From: Nematopogon swammerdamellus
Lineage: Eukaryota; Arthropoda; Insecta; Lepidoptera; Adelidae
Length of the DNA: 64,000 nucleotides
Assembly (NCBI GenBank): GCA_946902875.1
Contig: OX336359.1
Coordinates: forward strand, 620,001-684,000
Direction: 5' to 3'
The translations under genes were made by a program, and so were the position numbers. Shown in pieces: positions 19,742 through 32,247 of this stretch (position 1 is the stretch's first letter; the number at the start of each line of letters is the position of its first letter). Under the pieces are notes generated by a model. The model was not told the origin of the DNA and ran no database searches. It saw nothing but the letters and a program-made list of their open reading frames with translations.

Positions 19742-21319
19742 ATGAAAGAAATATTAGACAAAATCAAATATCATGCGTCTAAATTAGAACAATATTACAG
19801 CCATGTCTACTATCTCGGAGAATGCCTTCGACGCGGTGTAGCACCTAAAGGCTTAATCCACAAAATGCCATTTAACGCCATTCCACAAGAAATTAGAAAC
19901 CCTTTCTATGCATTACAAATCATTCATTCTCTACATACAACCCAACTATTACATACACAATATGTACAACTATGCACACAACATAAATATAATCTAGACA
20001 ATACATTACAAGTGACTCTTATATGTTTCCCACATTTGTATTTGGCTGTGAATAATATCTTGGAATCAAACAAAAATAATCTTGAAGTCAACAAAAAAAG
20101 ACTTGACCAAAAATTTAAAAAATTACTTATCTTTTACAAACAACGAAATCAATCACATAATAACAATAACAACACGAACAGTAACGCTCCAACTCCAACT
20201 AATATACAGCTAAATTCGAATACATTATTTAACATCCCACCACCACCGCCATTAAGGCATCAGAACGAAGACATTGAGGAATCCCGTTCAAATGGTACAA
20301 TTTACAACCTATCAGACAGAAACCTAACACCTACCGAAAAAACAATCCTCGAAAAAGGCTTATCATTTTGCCCAACCACACCACTAAACAAAATCGAATT
20401 AGTGAAGGATGCTCTACATTTCGGTAGAAAACTAAAGTGGAAATTCTACTGGAGCAAACAACCCAGTAATAACAGTAACGCAGAACAATTACACGAGAGC
20501 ATAAACAAATTCAAAGAACCCTCAAAACTGGAACCTCCGGCACTTCCGCCCCATCATCCTATCGAAATATTTATGACAAATATATTAACAAAATTGACCA
20601 ATGACAACTACACTAACACACTACAAAACACCAACCAAAATTTATCCACTAATGAACAAAAAGCACTGAAAACCTTAAAATCAGACAAGAACATTATTAT
20701 AACACCAGCCGATAAAGAATCAACCACAGTTATACTCAACAGAAAAGACTACATTCAAGAAGGAAAACGACAGCTCGAAGATACAGCATATTACACACCT
20801 ATTACAAAAGATCCATGTAAAACTGTTACAGAAAACCTTCAAAAATACGTAAATGAGAATGCAATAGATGAACAAATCAACACAATAACACTGCATACAC
20901 TGCTACCACCCAAACCACGTACTCCACACTTCTATATGCTACCTAAAATTCATAAAGATAATCATCCAGGCCGACCAATCGTAGCATCATATGACAGTCC
21001 TACAGAAAGAATATCAGCCTTCATCGACTATCACCTTCAACCTTTAGTTAAAATCCTTTCATCACATGTCCGCGACACATATCACTTTCTGGAAATACTT
21101 AAAAACACAGTTCTACCACCAACACCAAGTGAAATTATATTAGTAACCATAGATGTCGTATCTCTCTACACAAATATACCACATGAGGGAGGCATAAGCG
21201 CTATGGAGTCATTCTTATCTAGCAGACAACAGCAAATTCCGTCAACAAAATTTCTATGTGAGTTGGCCAACTTTGTCCATAAGAATAACTATTCGAAAAC
21301 AAATTTTATCACCAAATAA
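19742..21319 (+). pseudogene. Penelope protein, N-terminal and RT fingers/palm part (525 codons)
   Basis: Starts at ATG 19742. Residues 1-150 are a helical N-terminal region, 150-180 are Asn and Pro-rich, and the RT begins near 300: ITPADKESTTVIL, HFYMLPKIHKD, GRPIVASYDSPTERISAF and the first catalytic Asp in VTIDVVSLYTNIPH. It ends abnormally at a TAA right after NYSKTNFITK. Compared with family proteins, the sequence shifts frame near 21291-21293, consistent with loss of a single T, and continues in the frame of the next entry. RT of this group is related to telomerase RT. Confidence 0.9.
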
Positions 21320-21330
21320 AAGGCACTGCG

Positions 21331-22494
21331 ATGGGGACAAGAATGGCTCCAGCCTACGCAAACCTATATATGGGAAAACTGGAAACAGATTTCCTACAAA
21401 ATACCCCACTTAAACCACTGATCTGGCTGCGGTTTATAGATGACATTTTCATGATTTGGAATAACCCTATAGAAACCCTGAACACATTCCTAACAGACTT
21501 GAATAATTTTAGCACACTAAATTTTACACATTGCATTTCTGAAAAATCAATCACATTTCTTGATGTCGACATCACCCTCACAAATAACCAAATTTACACT
21601 TCAGTTCACTTCAAACCCACCAATAAACTCCAATACCTACAATACACCAGCTGTCATCCATCACACATTAAACGATCCATTCCATATTCGCTATCCATCA
21701 GAGGTCGGCGCATCTGCAATAACCAAGAATCACACACACAATATTACAATACCATAAAGAACGCCCTCCTACAAAGAAATTATCCAGAATCTACCATCCT
21801 CAAACAAATGAACAAACCTACATACTCTCCATCGAACAAAAGCACAGAACCTGACACATTACGATTCATAACATCATACTTTCACGGAGCATACAAAATA
21901 AAACAACTCATCAAAGACAATCTTCCAATCCTTCAAACCAGCAACGAGACTAAACACCTTTTACCAAAACCACCTAACGTGGTTTTTAAACAAAAACCGA
22001 ACCTGCGCAGCATACTTTCAAAAAATAAACCACCCCAAGAAAACACAAACTCATGCACATCATCATCATCCGGTACCACACCCTGCAACCACAAACGCTG
22101 TAAAACCTGTGATCTCATCAACACCAACACTATCATTCATCCAACAAACTCTACACAATCATACAAGTCCCAGCCATACTCAACCTGCAAAACCTCTTCA
22201 TGTGTATACATCTTGGAATGCCGTCATTGCACCTCATACTACATAGGCTCAACCATCAACCCAATACACATTAGGATCAATCACCACAGGTTCACGTCCA
22301 CCTCAGTAAACTCGCCTCTTCCCATCCCAACACGCTGCCGTAACCATAAAATTTCATTCAATCAATGCTTCACCGTCCGCATCATTAAATCATTCAGTCC
22401 ACCACTTAAAGAAATAGATTTAAGAACTTGGGAATCATCATTCATATGGAACCTAGGCGCGCATCATACCCCGGGATTAAATATCGTTCATTAA
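21331..22494 (+). pseudogene. Penelope protein, RT palm/thumb and GIY-YIG endonuclease part (387 codons)
   Basis: Continuation of the previous entry in another frame, and open upstream to about 21295. GTRMAPAYANLYMG and FIDDIFMIWN are RT motifs; the two Asp of FIDD complete the RT active site. Near the C-terminus, VYILECRHCTSYYIGSTI with a following Arg and HH is the GIY-YIG endonuclease domain, preceded by C-X2-C-type Cys pairs (CNHKRCKTCDL). Apart from the one-base frameshift the protein (about 915 aa in total) looks complete. It ends at 22494 and is followed by an A-run of about 20. Confidence 0.93.
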
Positions 22495-22557
22495 AAAAAA
22501 AAAAAAAAAAAAATTACCATATCAACCACTCATATGTCATAAATATCAACACCATAC

Positions 22558-22689
22558 ATAATATGTTATATTTTTCACTGATGACGACAACACAGTCGAA
22601 ATATCTGTATTGTGTAATTTTATAAATAATATTAATATATAAAAATTCATCAAACAAACATTTTGTAAATAAAAATAATTTATTGTCAA
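22558..22689 (+). repeat. Right 132-bp terminal repeat of the Penelope element
   Basis: Matches 18709-18840. Hammerhead-like core CTGATGA at 22578-22584 and GAAA at 22598-22601. It directly adjoins the right target duplication at 22690. Confidence 0.85.
22571..22609 (+). ncRNA. Candidate hammerhead ribozyme in the right Penelope terminal repeat
   Basis: Identical core and stem II to the copy at 18722-18760. Predicted cleavage after the C at 22605. Confidence 0.55.
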
Positions 22690-22703
22690 TAGAATTGATT
22701 AAT
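22690..22703 (+). repeat. Right target-site duplication of the compound Penelope element
   Basis: Exact copy of 17405-17418 (TAGAATTGATTAAT). Confidence 0.85.
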
Positions 22704-22902
22704 CGAGACAAGTGAATAAATATGTTATACGCTACATTGGAGTTTATTTTCATGACACATTATTATTTGAAACATACATTAGTTACAACAATATATTCAC
22801 AAAATCACAAAATATACTGAATATGTGCGATGTTGAATGTACCTGAAGTGAAAATACATGTTCTTAGTCGTATTCTGATGCTGTCGATTAGGTAGTTTTT
22901 TT

Positions 22903-25900
22903 TTATTTATTTGTGACAGACAAGAGCACCGTAAAGTAAGACATCGTACTTCTCAATAACTGCAAACAAAAACACACAATCATTATTTCACAATAAAATT
23001 AATACGAAGATATTCGCATTTTATCATCAGTATCAATACATCCGGAGTGCAACACAAAAACGATAATTGCTACTAAATTTCTAACTCGATTTCCAAATAT
23101 TGTTTTTATTGGGATTGGAACTAATGGGTAATAGCACGGAATAAATGACACATACTTCTGATAATTCAGGAAAAGATATGTTTTCCTAGAAACTTTTAAA
23201 TAATAAAAAATGTAGTGTATGTCTGTCTGTCATTCCGCAGATTTATGTTACTCAAAAACTAAAAATCCAAACTTGCGTGCGATTATTCCATTAAATTCAA
23301 CAACTCTTTGTGATAGTTTTCGTATGTATCATCACGTTAAGTACATTCTTAGGGTATTTTGTAGTGTCTCTAATGGTGAGAGTCATTCAATCCATACAAA
23401 TTATTCTCTAAAATGACAGCTAAATAGATTTCAATGAATTTTTGTACACCTACACAATGGGTACATTTTTATCGGCTTCGCTCTCTACTTATTCTCGATC
23501 TCTAAGAATAATTTTGACTGGTTCCACTCGCGTTAAGGTAGGGCTTACAAATATAAATGGTTTTCACAAACATTCTATCATAGATATATCTTAACTATGT
23601 GGCTTAAATAATATCAGTATGAGTAACTTACGGATCCGAATGTAGTGTGAGAGAGGTCTATAGAGCCGAATATGTACATAGTGATGGGACGTCGCAGAGC
23701 GAACTGGAACATCCTGACGCTGGAGCGATGTCGCCGCCCGTGCATCCAGCTGCTGCCCGCCACGCACTGCTCTAACCGCTCCGACTGAAACAGTTATGGC
23801 CACATAAGTATCCTCTTCAATATTTTTCCAATAGTCACGGTCTTCAGCAATTCCAAAACACGGTTTGCCTCTGAGGTATCGCATGATGTCGTCCGACCTG
23901 GAGAGAGGTCTTCCAACACTCTGTGTTCCTGTCCACGGTCACTAGTGTAGGACAGGGTTACTCCGAGGGCCATCGCCTCGTCGGCTAACAGTTTTATCCT
24001 AACTACAGCGTAGCCTCCCGGTGTCCAATATTTTGTTGCGTCGGCGGATTGCCGTATTTATGCGAATATGACAAAACGACAATTTTCACAAACGAGCGAC
24101 GTTTGAAAATTAACCTACATACACATTTTAAATACCTACAACACAAACGAAGAATTTTAGATCAATGCATTCCACCTAAAATTATATATATAATTATGCA
24201 AAATGTACAAGTCAAGTCTAACACTCCTAGATAGTGTCCGAAATAAGAAAATCCTAAGGAAATCTGGCGTCACAAACTTGAACCATAAGATTGAGTGGCA
24301 GTGGCCCGACTTAAATATTGCCGACCAATTTGACGATGAGCTGATGACATCAAGACAGTGATGGGCCAAGAATGAAGGCTTGAAAAATCCAGCAAGGCTT
24401 GGCGAGAATCGAAGGACTGACTGACATGTTTAGAATTAGTCCGAGCTTAAAATTATGATTAATTAATTAGTGTATAATTAATTAGTGTATAATAATATTT
24501 TGTGACCTGTCCTAAGCCTTTGACTGTGTAAATCAAAGTCAAAGTCAAAGTCAAATCATTTATTTCCAATGGAGTAGTTTCGTACAATTTTACAATTTCT
24601 TATAAAATTATTCTACTGTAGGAAAAGTAAAAAATAATAAAATTATTAATAATACAAATAAAATTAATATAACAAAAACGTCAAAACACAGAATAAATTA
24701 TCATATTAAAAAAATGTCAAATAAAATTTAATCTAACCTAGCCTATTATAAATTCCCAGTAGTCAAAAAACAAAATCAGATTTAGTACAAAAGTACAGTC
24801 AAAATATACATATGTCAAACATATTCCCAATTAAATTTATTTAACACGCTGAATATAAAAAAAATGTCAACACACAGAATAAATTATCATAATAAAAAAT
24901 TTTCAAATAAAATTTAACCTAACCTAGCCTAAAATTCCCAGTAGTCAAAAAACAAAATCAGATTTAGTACAAAAGTACAGTCAAAATATACACATGTCAA
25001 ACATATTCCCAATTAAATTTATTTCAACACGCTAAACACTTTCAGTACATTAGTACAGTCCAAAATTTCAAAATTGCTAAATGTTTTAAGAACCAATGTT
25101 ATAAAATTCACTTATATTATACAGGGGGTTTTTGATCAATATCTTTTTTACATAATTTTTAAATAATTTAGGTGGTAGTTTGCGTGTCTCTAATTTCAAA
25201 CTGTTGTAAAGTTTTATTTTTTCACTATCGGTATGCCGTTTGCTTCGTGCCAAACGACAGTGTATGGGTTGTAAGTTTGCTTTGTTTCTTGTAGGATACG
25301 AATGAATATCTGAGTTACAGGGGTATTCAGTTTGATTTTTGTGTATATATACTAAGCAACTGAGAATATATTGAGCGACTACTGTTAGAATTTCCGATTC
25401 TTTAAAAAGTGAACGAATCACGAAATATAATTAATGAAACTAGAGCATTATGGTATAAGAGACAATGAATTGCGTATATTCCAATCATATTTAGAAAATA
25501 GAGCTCAAATATGTGACGTCAATGGCTCAAAATCGAATGTAGAATCAATTACAATGGGTGTGCCGCAGGGTTCCATCCTGGGACCATTATTGTTTCTAAT
25601 ATATGTTAACGACATCTCGAGCTGCATAACAGACGATATAGAGATGGTAATGTTTGCAGATGATATCTCAGTTGTACTGAAAAACAATGATATAGATAAA
25701 CTAAGAGAATCCTTTTTAACTGTACTAGAATCTCTAAAATCTTGGTTTGAGTGCAATAATCTATTACTAAATGTTAACAAAACTAATATTATGCACTTTG
25801 CTCTTGGGACTCATAGACGTAATAACAATGATGGCATATTAAAAACTGCAGAAAACTTGTCATTAAACCTTGCCAATGAACTAACTTTTCTTGGGGTAAT

Positions 25901-28900
25901 ATTTGATAAAAGTTTTACTTGGAAAGCCCACATAAACTCTTTAGCTGGTAAGCTGAGTTCCGCTTGTTATGCTATCAAAAAAATTAAAGAACTAGGCGGA
26001 ACTCATGCTGCAAAAACGGTTTATCATGCTTATTTTGAGAGCATCATGTCATATGGCCTTATGTTTTGGGGAAATGCAGCAGATTCAAATAGAATATTTT
26101 TATTACAGAAGAGGGCCTTGCGGTACATCTTGAATATGAAAACTAGAGATACTTGTAGGACAGCGTTCGGGGAGTTAGGAATCATGACATTACCACGTGC
26201 ATATGTTTACCAGAACATATGCTATGCCAGAAAATATATTCATGATTCCTCTCTTAATTCCGACAATCATAACTATGATACACGGTGTAAGAATAATGTA
26301 CAAATAATAAGACATAGATTATCTAAAACCTCAAAAAGCTTTATTTGTAATAGTGTTAGATTTTACAATAAACTGTCTTCTAACATAAAACAATTAGAAG
26401 ATAATAATTTTAAACGAAGAATTAAACAAATGTTAATTGAAAAGAGTTATTACACTATTAAGGATGCTTTAGCTGACCATAATTTTATCTGAGAATCTGA
26501 CTACTGTTTTTCCCACTAAATAACTTGACAATTGGATACACTTTGTATCTTAAGATTTTTAACATGACTTATTTATTACATTTCTTTGTAATAAACTTTT
26601 ACTAATATTTGTTGAATTAACTTGATATATACTTGATATTAAGTATCAAATTGACGATGGCACTATACACCAGATATAGGTAATTTAAATAGGCAGAGTG
26701 GTCAGATTCTTCAGTATTCGTGTTTATGCTGTAAATATGAATGCTCTTGTGAGCGGTAGTATGGGTTAATTATTTATAAGTTACTATAATATAATACTTA
26801 TAAGGTACTAACAAAACATTGTGACTTGCGAAGTTTGTTTGTCAGTTCTTCTTCGCATTGAATTTAGAACTGGCGGAATTTTCGACATGTCCAAGCGTAG
26901 GTTACCTACCTGTGGATGAAATTATACAATAAACAATAAACAATAAACAATTAGCGGAAATATAAATTAAGAACCTACCTCATTCATTAGATGCTGTCCC
27001 AGCACACAGAACAGCCCCATTTGAGCTAACCCCGCCAAGCCCATGAATAAAAGAGTGAGATTTCTTAGACTCAACATTACCTGAAAAATTAACACCACGG
27101 ATTCAAAGAGGAGGAAGTTATACATTTTTATTTTGTCTTGTGGATACCCTTGGCGTCGTCAGCGTGGATTATTGAGCCGATGACGGCTACGGCCATAAGC
27201 ATTCGGTTTAGAACGGGAGCTGCGAATGCCATTCCGGCGTGACAGATCCTTTTTACGCTTCTCTTGAAAGATCCTAAGTCATATACTGAAGGAAACGCAT
27301 CGGGAGGAAGTGCATTCCAGAGTTTTGCAGTGCAGAAGATAGAAGAAATACTGGAGCGCTTAGTCCGCACTTTAGGCAGCTTTACAGTAAAGGGATGGAT
27401 TCCCTGTCTGCTACGCGTGATTAAACAACGTGACCAACCAAACATATCAATAACTATGTGTGGAACATACCTCAGATGCAGCTATCATATACATACACAA
27501 ACACAAGACGAATGCGGAGCCGAATGACAAAGTCAAAAAGAAAGGCTTGAGAGTTACGTTCAATCTGTGGCAACATCTGAAAAAATAATTTTGTGTATTC
27601 AACATAGTGTCACCGAATACATATTGATAGTGTCACCAACATAGAAATAATGGTCTCCACTGACTTGCACCAGGTTTAATGGCCTGGTATCTCTGATGTA
27701 ACAGCCTGGCCTGGTGATATGAATTCTGACATGGCCAACCAACTATGTCCGAATTCATAAAAACCAACAATTCAATACAATGAATATTCGATTGCTTGAA
27801 ATTTTTGTATAATTTGACTGAAATAAAAGATCTTGCCTCTTTAGATCAACGTAGTGCTTGACGCAGTGAGCCAGCATGATTTCACAATTCTTCTCCCAAA
27901 GCTCACTGCCGGGTTCACTCAGTTCCGAAGCCAGTTCGTCCAGGTTCGACATTATAAATCCTATCACCCTCATCTGGCGGGTTATCTGCATCACTAACAG
28001 AGTGATTAGGGAATCCATACCGACGTAAGCTAAAAATCAACACATTAATGATGAGTTATGGTCCGATCACAATCCAATCTCCGTAGAACTTTCTGCGAGT
28101 TTAAGATAATTCTATAAGTGGTGGAAGATCCCTTGAGTGATGTATTTTGTTAACACACTTTCGCAGAAATAATTGCTGATGTTTATTTGAATTATGCACT
28201 CAAAATAAGACAAACTAGCCTTTAATACTTAATTGTCTATGTGTTATTTCAAAATATTGTAGGGGCTTTAAGTAATTCATTATGGTATGTGCATCATAGG
28301 TACGATATAAATGCCAGTAGAATAAATGTATAACTACTTACTGGATGACATGTAAGTGCAGAAGTAGACGCGAGCTATGTATTCGATTTGATAAACTGGA
28401 GTTGTCTGCTCATTCCACGGAAATTTTAATTTTAGTGCTAAAAGTAGAAAATGTTATGAACATAGAAATAGACAACTTCGTCGTATCCCCACACAGACAT
28501 GAACTAAAGTGCAACATATTTGAAATAACGACCAAATTATCCACTCCATACTTTATCCTTATCCTTGAAAATACTGAATAATATAAGTTCTATAATATAA
28601 GTATTTGCACGCGTTTTAAGCAATGTAGATTTTTTTATAGAACTTGACATGGTTGCCTTCATCACCAAAAACACCCGTGATATCAGCCCCATAACACATT
28701 GGCGGACTAAGTGCCTTGTCAGTGCTTCCCTTTGGTCGTGCTGGCTACACTGAACTGGACGGAAAATGTGAACGAGAATGTTCTGACCGAACAAAAATTT
28801 GATTTTGAAGGACCAACAAAAAAATTGCAGATAATACCTAATTTGTTTCCCTGACACATTATAAAACACGTGTGTAAGTACTGACACGTACTTACGAAAT

Positions 28901-29430
28901 TCTCTGTAATGTTTTTCGGGGCTTACGATTCCTAAAACGATCGGAGATACATCGTAAAGTATGCCAATTGGGAAAAATACTGACGAAAGTAATATAACGC
29001 AAACTTTGATAACTCTGAAAACAACATATTTAGTTTTCTTCACGAGTTCCATCAATTCTTTCGTTCTCGGTCCGACAGCTCCATCTTTCATTATGTTGGA
29101 GATTAGAGGTATTTTGTTTTCATAATCATTTAAAACGAATGTGTTGACTATCACTTTGATCTCATCTCTGTAGACTATATGACAAGTAAGTTCAACTAGA
29201 AGTATTATTGCTGATACATTAATTGTGATGCCTTCTGCAAACGCGTCCAAATCTTTAGCGTTTTGAACGACGAAGTAAATTCCGCCAACAACAAGGATCA
29301 CGCTCGGTATAATGTTGTACAGTTGCCATAGGAACTTCGCTTTGTCAAGTTTCTCTTTCGCAGCGTGCAAGTAAGTAATACCAGCGAAAGTTAAAATACA
29401 ATTTAAGTATGTGAGAGCTTTACTTGACAT
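22903..29430 (-). CDS. Odorant receptor OR-A, complete, 7 exons, 413 aa
   Basis: Insect 7tm_6-type odorant receptor: a ligand-gated channel subunit expected to pair with Orco in sensory-neuron membranes. Exons in transcript order: 28896-29430, 28342-28437, 27837-28029, 27471-27576, 26979-27080, 23632-23784, 22903-22959 (535, 96, 193, 106, 102, 153 and 57 nt). The start is ATG 29430 (MSSKALTYLN), the point where all copies align; an in-frame ATG further upstream is not conserved. Exon 1 holds three hydrophobic segments (SVILVVGGIYFVV, VSAIILLVELTCHIVY, VCVILLSSVFFPIGILYDV). The last exons give PITMYIFGSIDLSHTTFG and a SYFTVLLSV C-terminus typical of the family. All introns are GT-AG except intron 3, which starts with GC. 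Intron 5 (3.2 kb) holds two LINE fragments. No stop or frameshift. Ligand unknown. Confidence 0.88.
24530..25425 (-). mobile_element. LINE 3' end (Jockey/CR1-type) in OR-A intron 5
   Basis: 25086-25421 encodes 111 residues resembling the C-terminus of such RTs (SYPTRNKANLQPIHCRLARS, then KLYNSL...LPPKLFKNYVKK). Its 3' UTR runs left to a (TTTGAC)n-type end at about 24535-24555, a common LINE terminus. 5'-truncated. Clade not certain. Confidence 0.65.
24680..25035. repeat. Two tandem 186-bp units in the LINE 3' UTR
   Basis: GTCAAAACACAGAATAAATT at 24680 recurs as GTCAACACACAGAATAAATT at 24866. The units are about 90% alike by eye, with small indels. Confidence 0.8.
25434..26600 (+). mobile_element. 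LINE with RT C-terminal half (Jockey/CR1-type), 5'-truncated
   Basis: 25434-26492 is an open frame of 352 codons: LEHYGIRDNELRIFQSYLENR, GVPQGSILGPLLFLIYVND, catalytic MFADDISVV, LTFLGVIFD, then the thumb and C-terminus with YDTRCKNN. Endonuclease, ORF1 and the first RT motifs are missing. It lies antisense inside OR-A intron 5 and head-to-head with the LINE at 24530-25425. There is no internal stop, so it is a young fragment. Confidence 0.85.
27128..27445 (-). pseudogene. LINE RT C-terminal fragment in OR-A intron 4
   Basis: 105 residues ending an RT ORF: RSRQGIHPFTVKLPKVRTKR, LWNALPPDAFP, YDLGSFKRSVKR. A shorter decayed piece of the same family lies at about 33960-34055 in OR-B intron 5. 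Confidence 0.7.
27835..27836 (-). other. GC splice donor of OR-A intron 3
   Basis: The exon ends AAGAG and the intron begins GCAAGA. OR-C has AAGAG|GTGAGG at the same codon and phase. No alternative GT keeps frame with exon 4. Confidence 0.8.
28630..28770 (-). repeat. SINE type-2 tail copy in OR-A intron 1
   Basis: Minus-strand copy of the dispersed sequence containing GACATCACGG, TAGGTGATG and GTCAGTTTCCATAAA variants. Other copies: 33855-33940(-), 34640-34760(+), 35705-35850(-), 44505-44590(-), 51104-51220(-), 52495-52600(-) and 56390-56492(+). Confidence 0.6.
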
Positions 29431-32247
29431 CCTGACAGACATTCTTGCGACTGTAGTAGCGTAGTAGCTACCTACTAATGCCAAATGGATCTCATTTCAA
29501 GGCTTTATATATATTTTTAATAACTACTTAATGTTTCAATTGCACTAATGAAGAGCAATTTTTAGGCCCCTTCCTAATGATTACTGAATAATAAATCACA
29601 AAAATATAGTTATTACTGGCACACATATGTATACCTACATAATTTGTATGTTGTTGAGAACGATTCTTCAAATAATTACGGACAATTGTATTTCCAAAAA
29701 ATAATTGTCGTTTATCCTTAATTGCATGATTATTTAGATCGCCCAAGTAATGATTCTGTTAGATTGCCTAAATTTTGCTTAGATATTATTGGTAAATTTA
29801 TGATATTTTGTGTGCAACTAATTTTAATCAAAACTGCATCGACATGCAACATGCATTCGTGATAGATAGAACATAACTTGTTCTATTATTATTATTTTTT
29901 TTATAAATTTTAGTAACCTTGGTATTGTAAACTTACCCTAAGGAATATTACTACCGTTATACCTTTTGCACTACAAAATGCGAAAAAGGTGGATTGCAAG
30001 TATTAAAATTTTGACATAATTATTAACAAATTATATGAATTCTTCGTCTGGTCGTTTTAGACTCTCAGGATCTTGTACTGGGCTCACATCTGTCCCCACC
30101 GGGAGGAGATAGATGTATGATGAATGTTGTAGATATATCGTATATATGTATGTCTCTTCTTAATTCATTGTTTCATCAACAGTTTCTTGTAGGTTGAGCT
30201 CTTCTAAATAACCAGTCATCACTTACGCATGTCTTCCTCTTGCTGAATAGTCGTATAGACAATCAATCCTTCCTCTGTATGACGTCGCTGCATGTCCCGA
30301 ACCGCACTCAAACGAATGTTGGTGATGTTTCCGGATCTAGACGTCTTCAGCTGCAATACTAAAATCTTTCAAAAGTTCGCGGTTTGATAAGTTGAGCTAA
30401 CTTGGCAATAGATTCTACATTGTTAAATTTTGTGGCTTACACTGTAGTAATAATGTAATATATACGAATAAATAAATAAATAAATCACTTTTGTTACAAT
30501 TTTTGCAGTTTTTATTGCAGCCTGTGTATACTATATTATTTATTATGCAATTTTATATAAGACTTTTTTTTTATATAAACGCCGATATAAATTGGCGAGG
30601 GTAACTATATTGTACTCAATTATTTCTACAATTTAAGTATTTTTTATTTTATCATTAATTGACTTCCTCGTCTGTACCATTTCGCTGTTATGTTGTGAGT
30701 GAGAGGATTTAGCGTGAAAACCCACAGGCCTGGAGGCTCTACCTCAAAGAACTCCACTAAGTGAGTAAGTAAGTAAAGTAAAAAACGTTTAATTCTCGAT
30801 CACGAGGCAGTATAATATACACCATAAAATAACAAGTTGACAAATATAAAACATAAAAAATAAAAATATGTATATAGTGCCCACCCCCATGACCGGAAAA
30901 GCACCAAAAGAAATTCACTATGTTGGTAGTAGCAAAAGAGTTGAGCGTAAGAATTGAAGATAAAATAATAATAAGAATACTTTATGGCAACACTGTTATT
31001 AAATCACTAGGTATGTCTGTTTGTTCACTATGTTTGTTTATTGAGCATTGGAAGAATAACACAACCATTTAATTTAAGCGTACAAGCAGGCCTCACGCAC
31101 TCTATGTACTTGCGCGCGCTAACTACCTACCGCCCGGTGCACCGCCGGCGGTGTAATTCAGTAGAAATTCGTCAGCCGCGCGAAACATACCTACACGCTC
31201 GCCCACGCAACTGCGCGCAGCTGCAAAGCAATAATGCACTTTACACTCGATCGTTTAGGTATATTTTCGTAGGCAGCGATTGGCGACGTGAAGCAGTAGG
31301 CTATTAAAGCCGAAGGTATGGAACTTTTTCTATGGAGTGATTTATCTGTTACGAAGTAACTATTAAATAATCTGTGGTAGAAGTTCTAAAAGCGGTATAA
31401 GTACTGGTGACAGACTCTGGAAAAGAACAAACGAAGCAATAGCTTCCAGAGATATCTCTCAACAGATCAGCTGTAAGGATATTCTCATTGAAAAGAGGAT
31501 ATTAATAAGTCGAGTCGGGCAAAGTGCCCGTGCCCGTGCAATATTTCTATTGAATTATAATAGAGATATCATCTCTTATTGGTGCTTAAAATGTATTCCA
31601 AAGAAAATTGACCAAAATAATGTGTTTGTGATAGTACAGCAATCTAAAAAAAAAAGTACACCAAGATATTTTTTTTTCTAGGATTTTAGACAACAATTTA
31701 GGACGTCTAATAATCTGATAATCCTCAACTTACTCGTCAGTGTGCTGTTCTCAATATCTACAATAACTACACTTCAACATATCTATTATAAAGAAAGAGG
31801 TAAAGTTTGTAAGTTTGGATGTAGGAGGTAATCTACGAAAATACTCATCTGATTTTAAAAATTTATTTGGCCAATATTTAGAATGAACCTTCAGGATGGA
31901 CATAGGCTATGCGAGCGAAGCCGCAGGCAAAAGCTAGTATAAAATAAAACAAGTTTTGTCAACAATAATAATGTGTTTTATTGAACCCTCCAGATTGTAT
32001 CCTCTTTCAGCACAAATTAAATGAAAATGAACGAATGAAGAGAAACCTTTGAACAAATAAAAGTGCATACTTTCTTAAAAATAAACAATTATTTGTTAGC
32101 ATATCGAAGTCTCGGTAGAATCGAAGTCTACCAACATTTTAGAGAAATAATATAATACGTTTATGACCTTAGCTGACTACGAAGACTACTCACTGAATAT
32201 AATTTGCAATACACACAATTTGCAACATTCATCTCTACTATGATACT
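29431..32247. other. OR-A to OR-B intergenic region
   Basis: 2.8 kb with no supported gene. AT-rich; 31780-31945 is a common lepidopteran-type repeat (GCGAGCGAAGCCGCAGGCAA). The OR-A promoter should lie just right of 29430; no clear core element was recognised. The open frame at 31041-31307 has no family features. Confidence 0.5.

Larger units (their letters stand above)
17419..22689 (+). mobile_element. Compound Penelope-like element (inverted 3' fragment plus near-complete copy)
   Basis: From left to right: an inverted copy of the element's 3' 1.3 kb (17419-18693), a hairpin junction, a 132-bp terminal repeat (18709-18840), a 5' region, the RT/GIY-YIG ORF (19742-22494), an A-run and the second terminal repeat (22558-22689). 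One pair of 14-bp target duplications encloses the whole, so the inverted piece and the main copy came in together. Inverted partial copies and terminal repeats of this kind are typical of Penelope-like elements. Confidence 0.92.

Noticed and set aside
23591..23884. 97-codon frame with ARAATSLQRQD
   Set aside because: Wrong-frame reading of OR-A exon 6; the correct frame gives SERLEQCVAGSSW with intact splice sites.
29431..29484. Upstream in-frame ATG of OR-A (and of OR-B at 38431)
   Set aside because: The added residues are unlike each other and absent in OR-C; the MSSKAL/MSNKAP start is shared by all three.
31041..31307. 88-codon plus-strand frame between OR-A and OR-B
   Set aside because: No recognisable domain, no neighbours or splice partners, composition near random.
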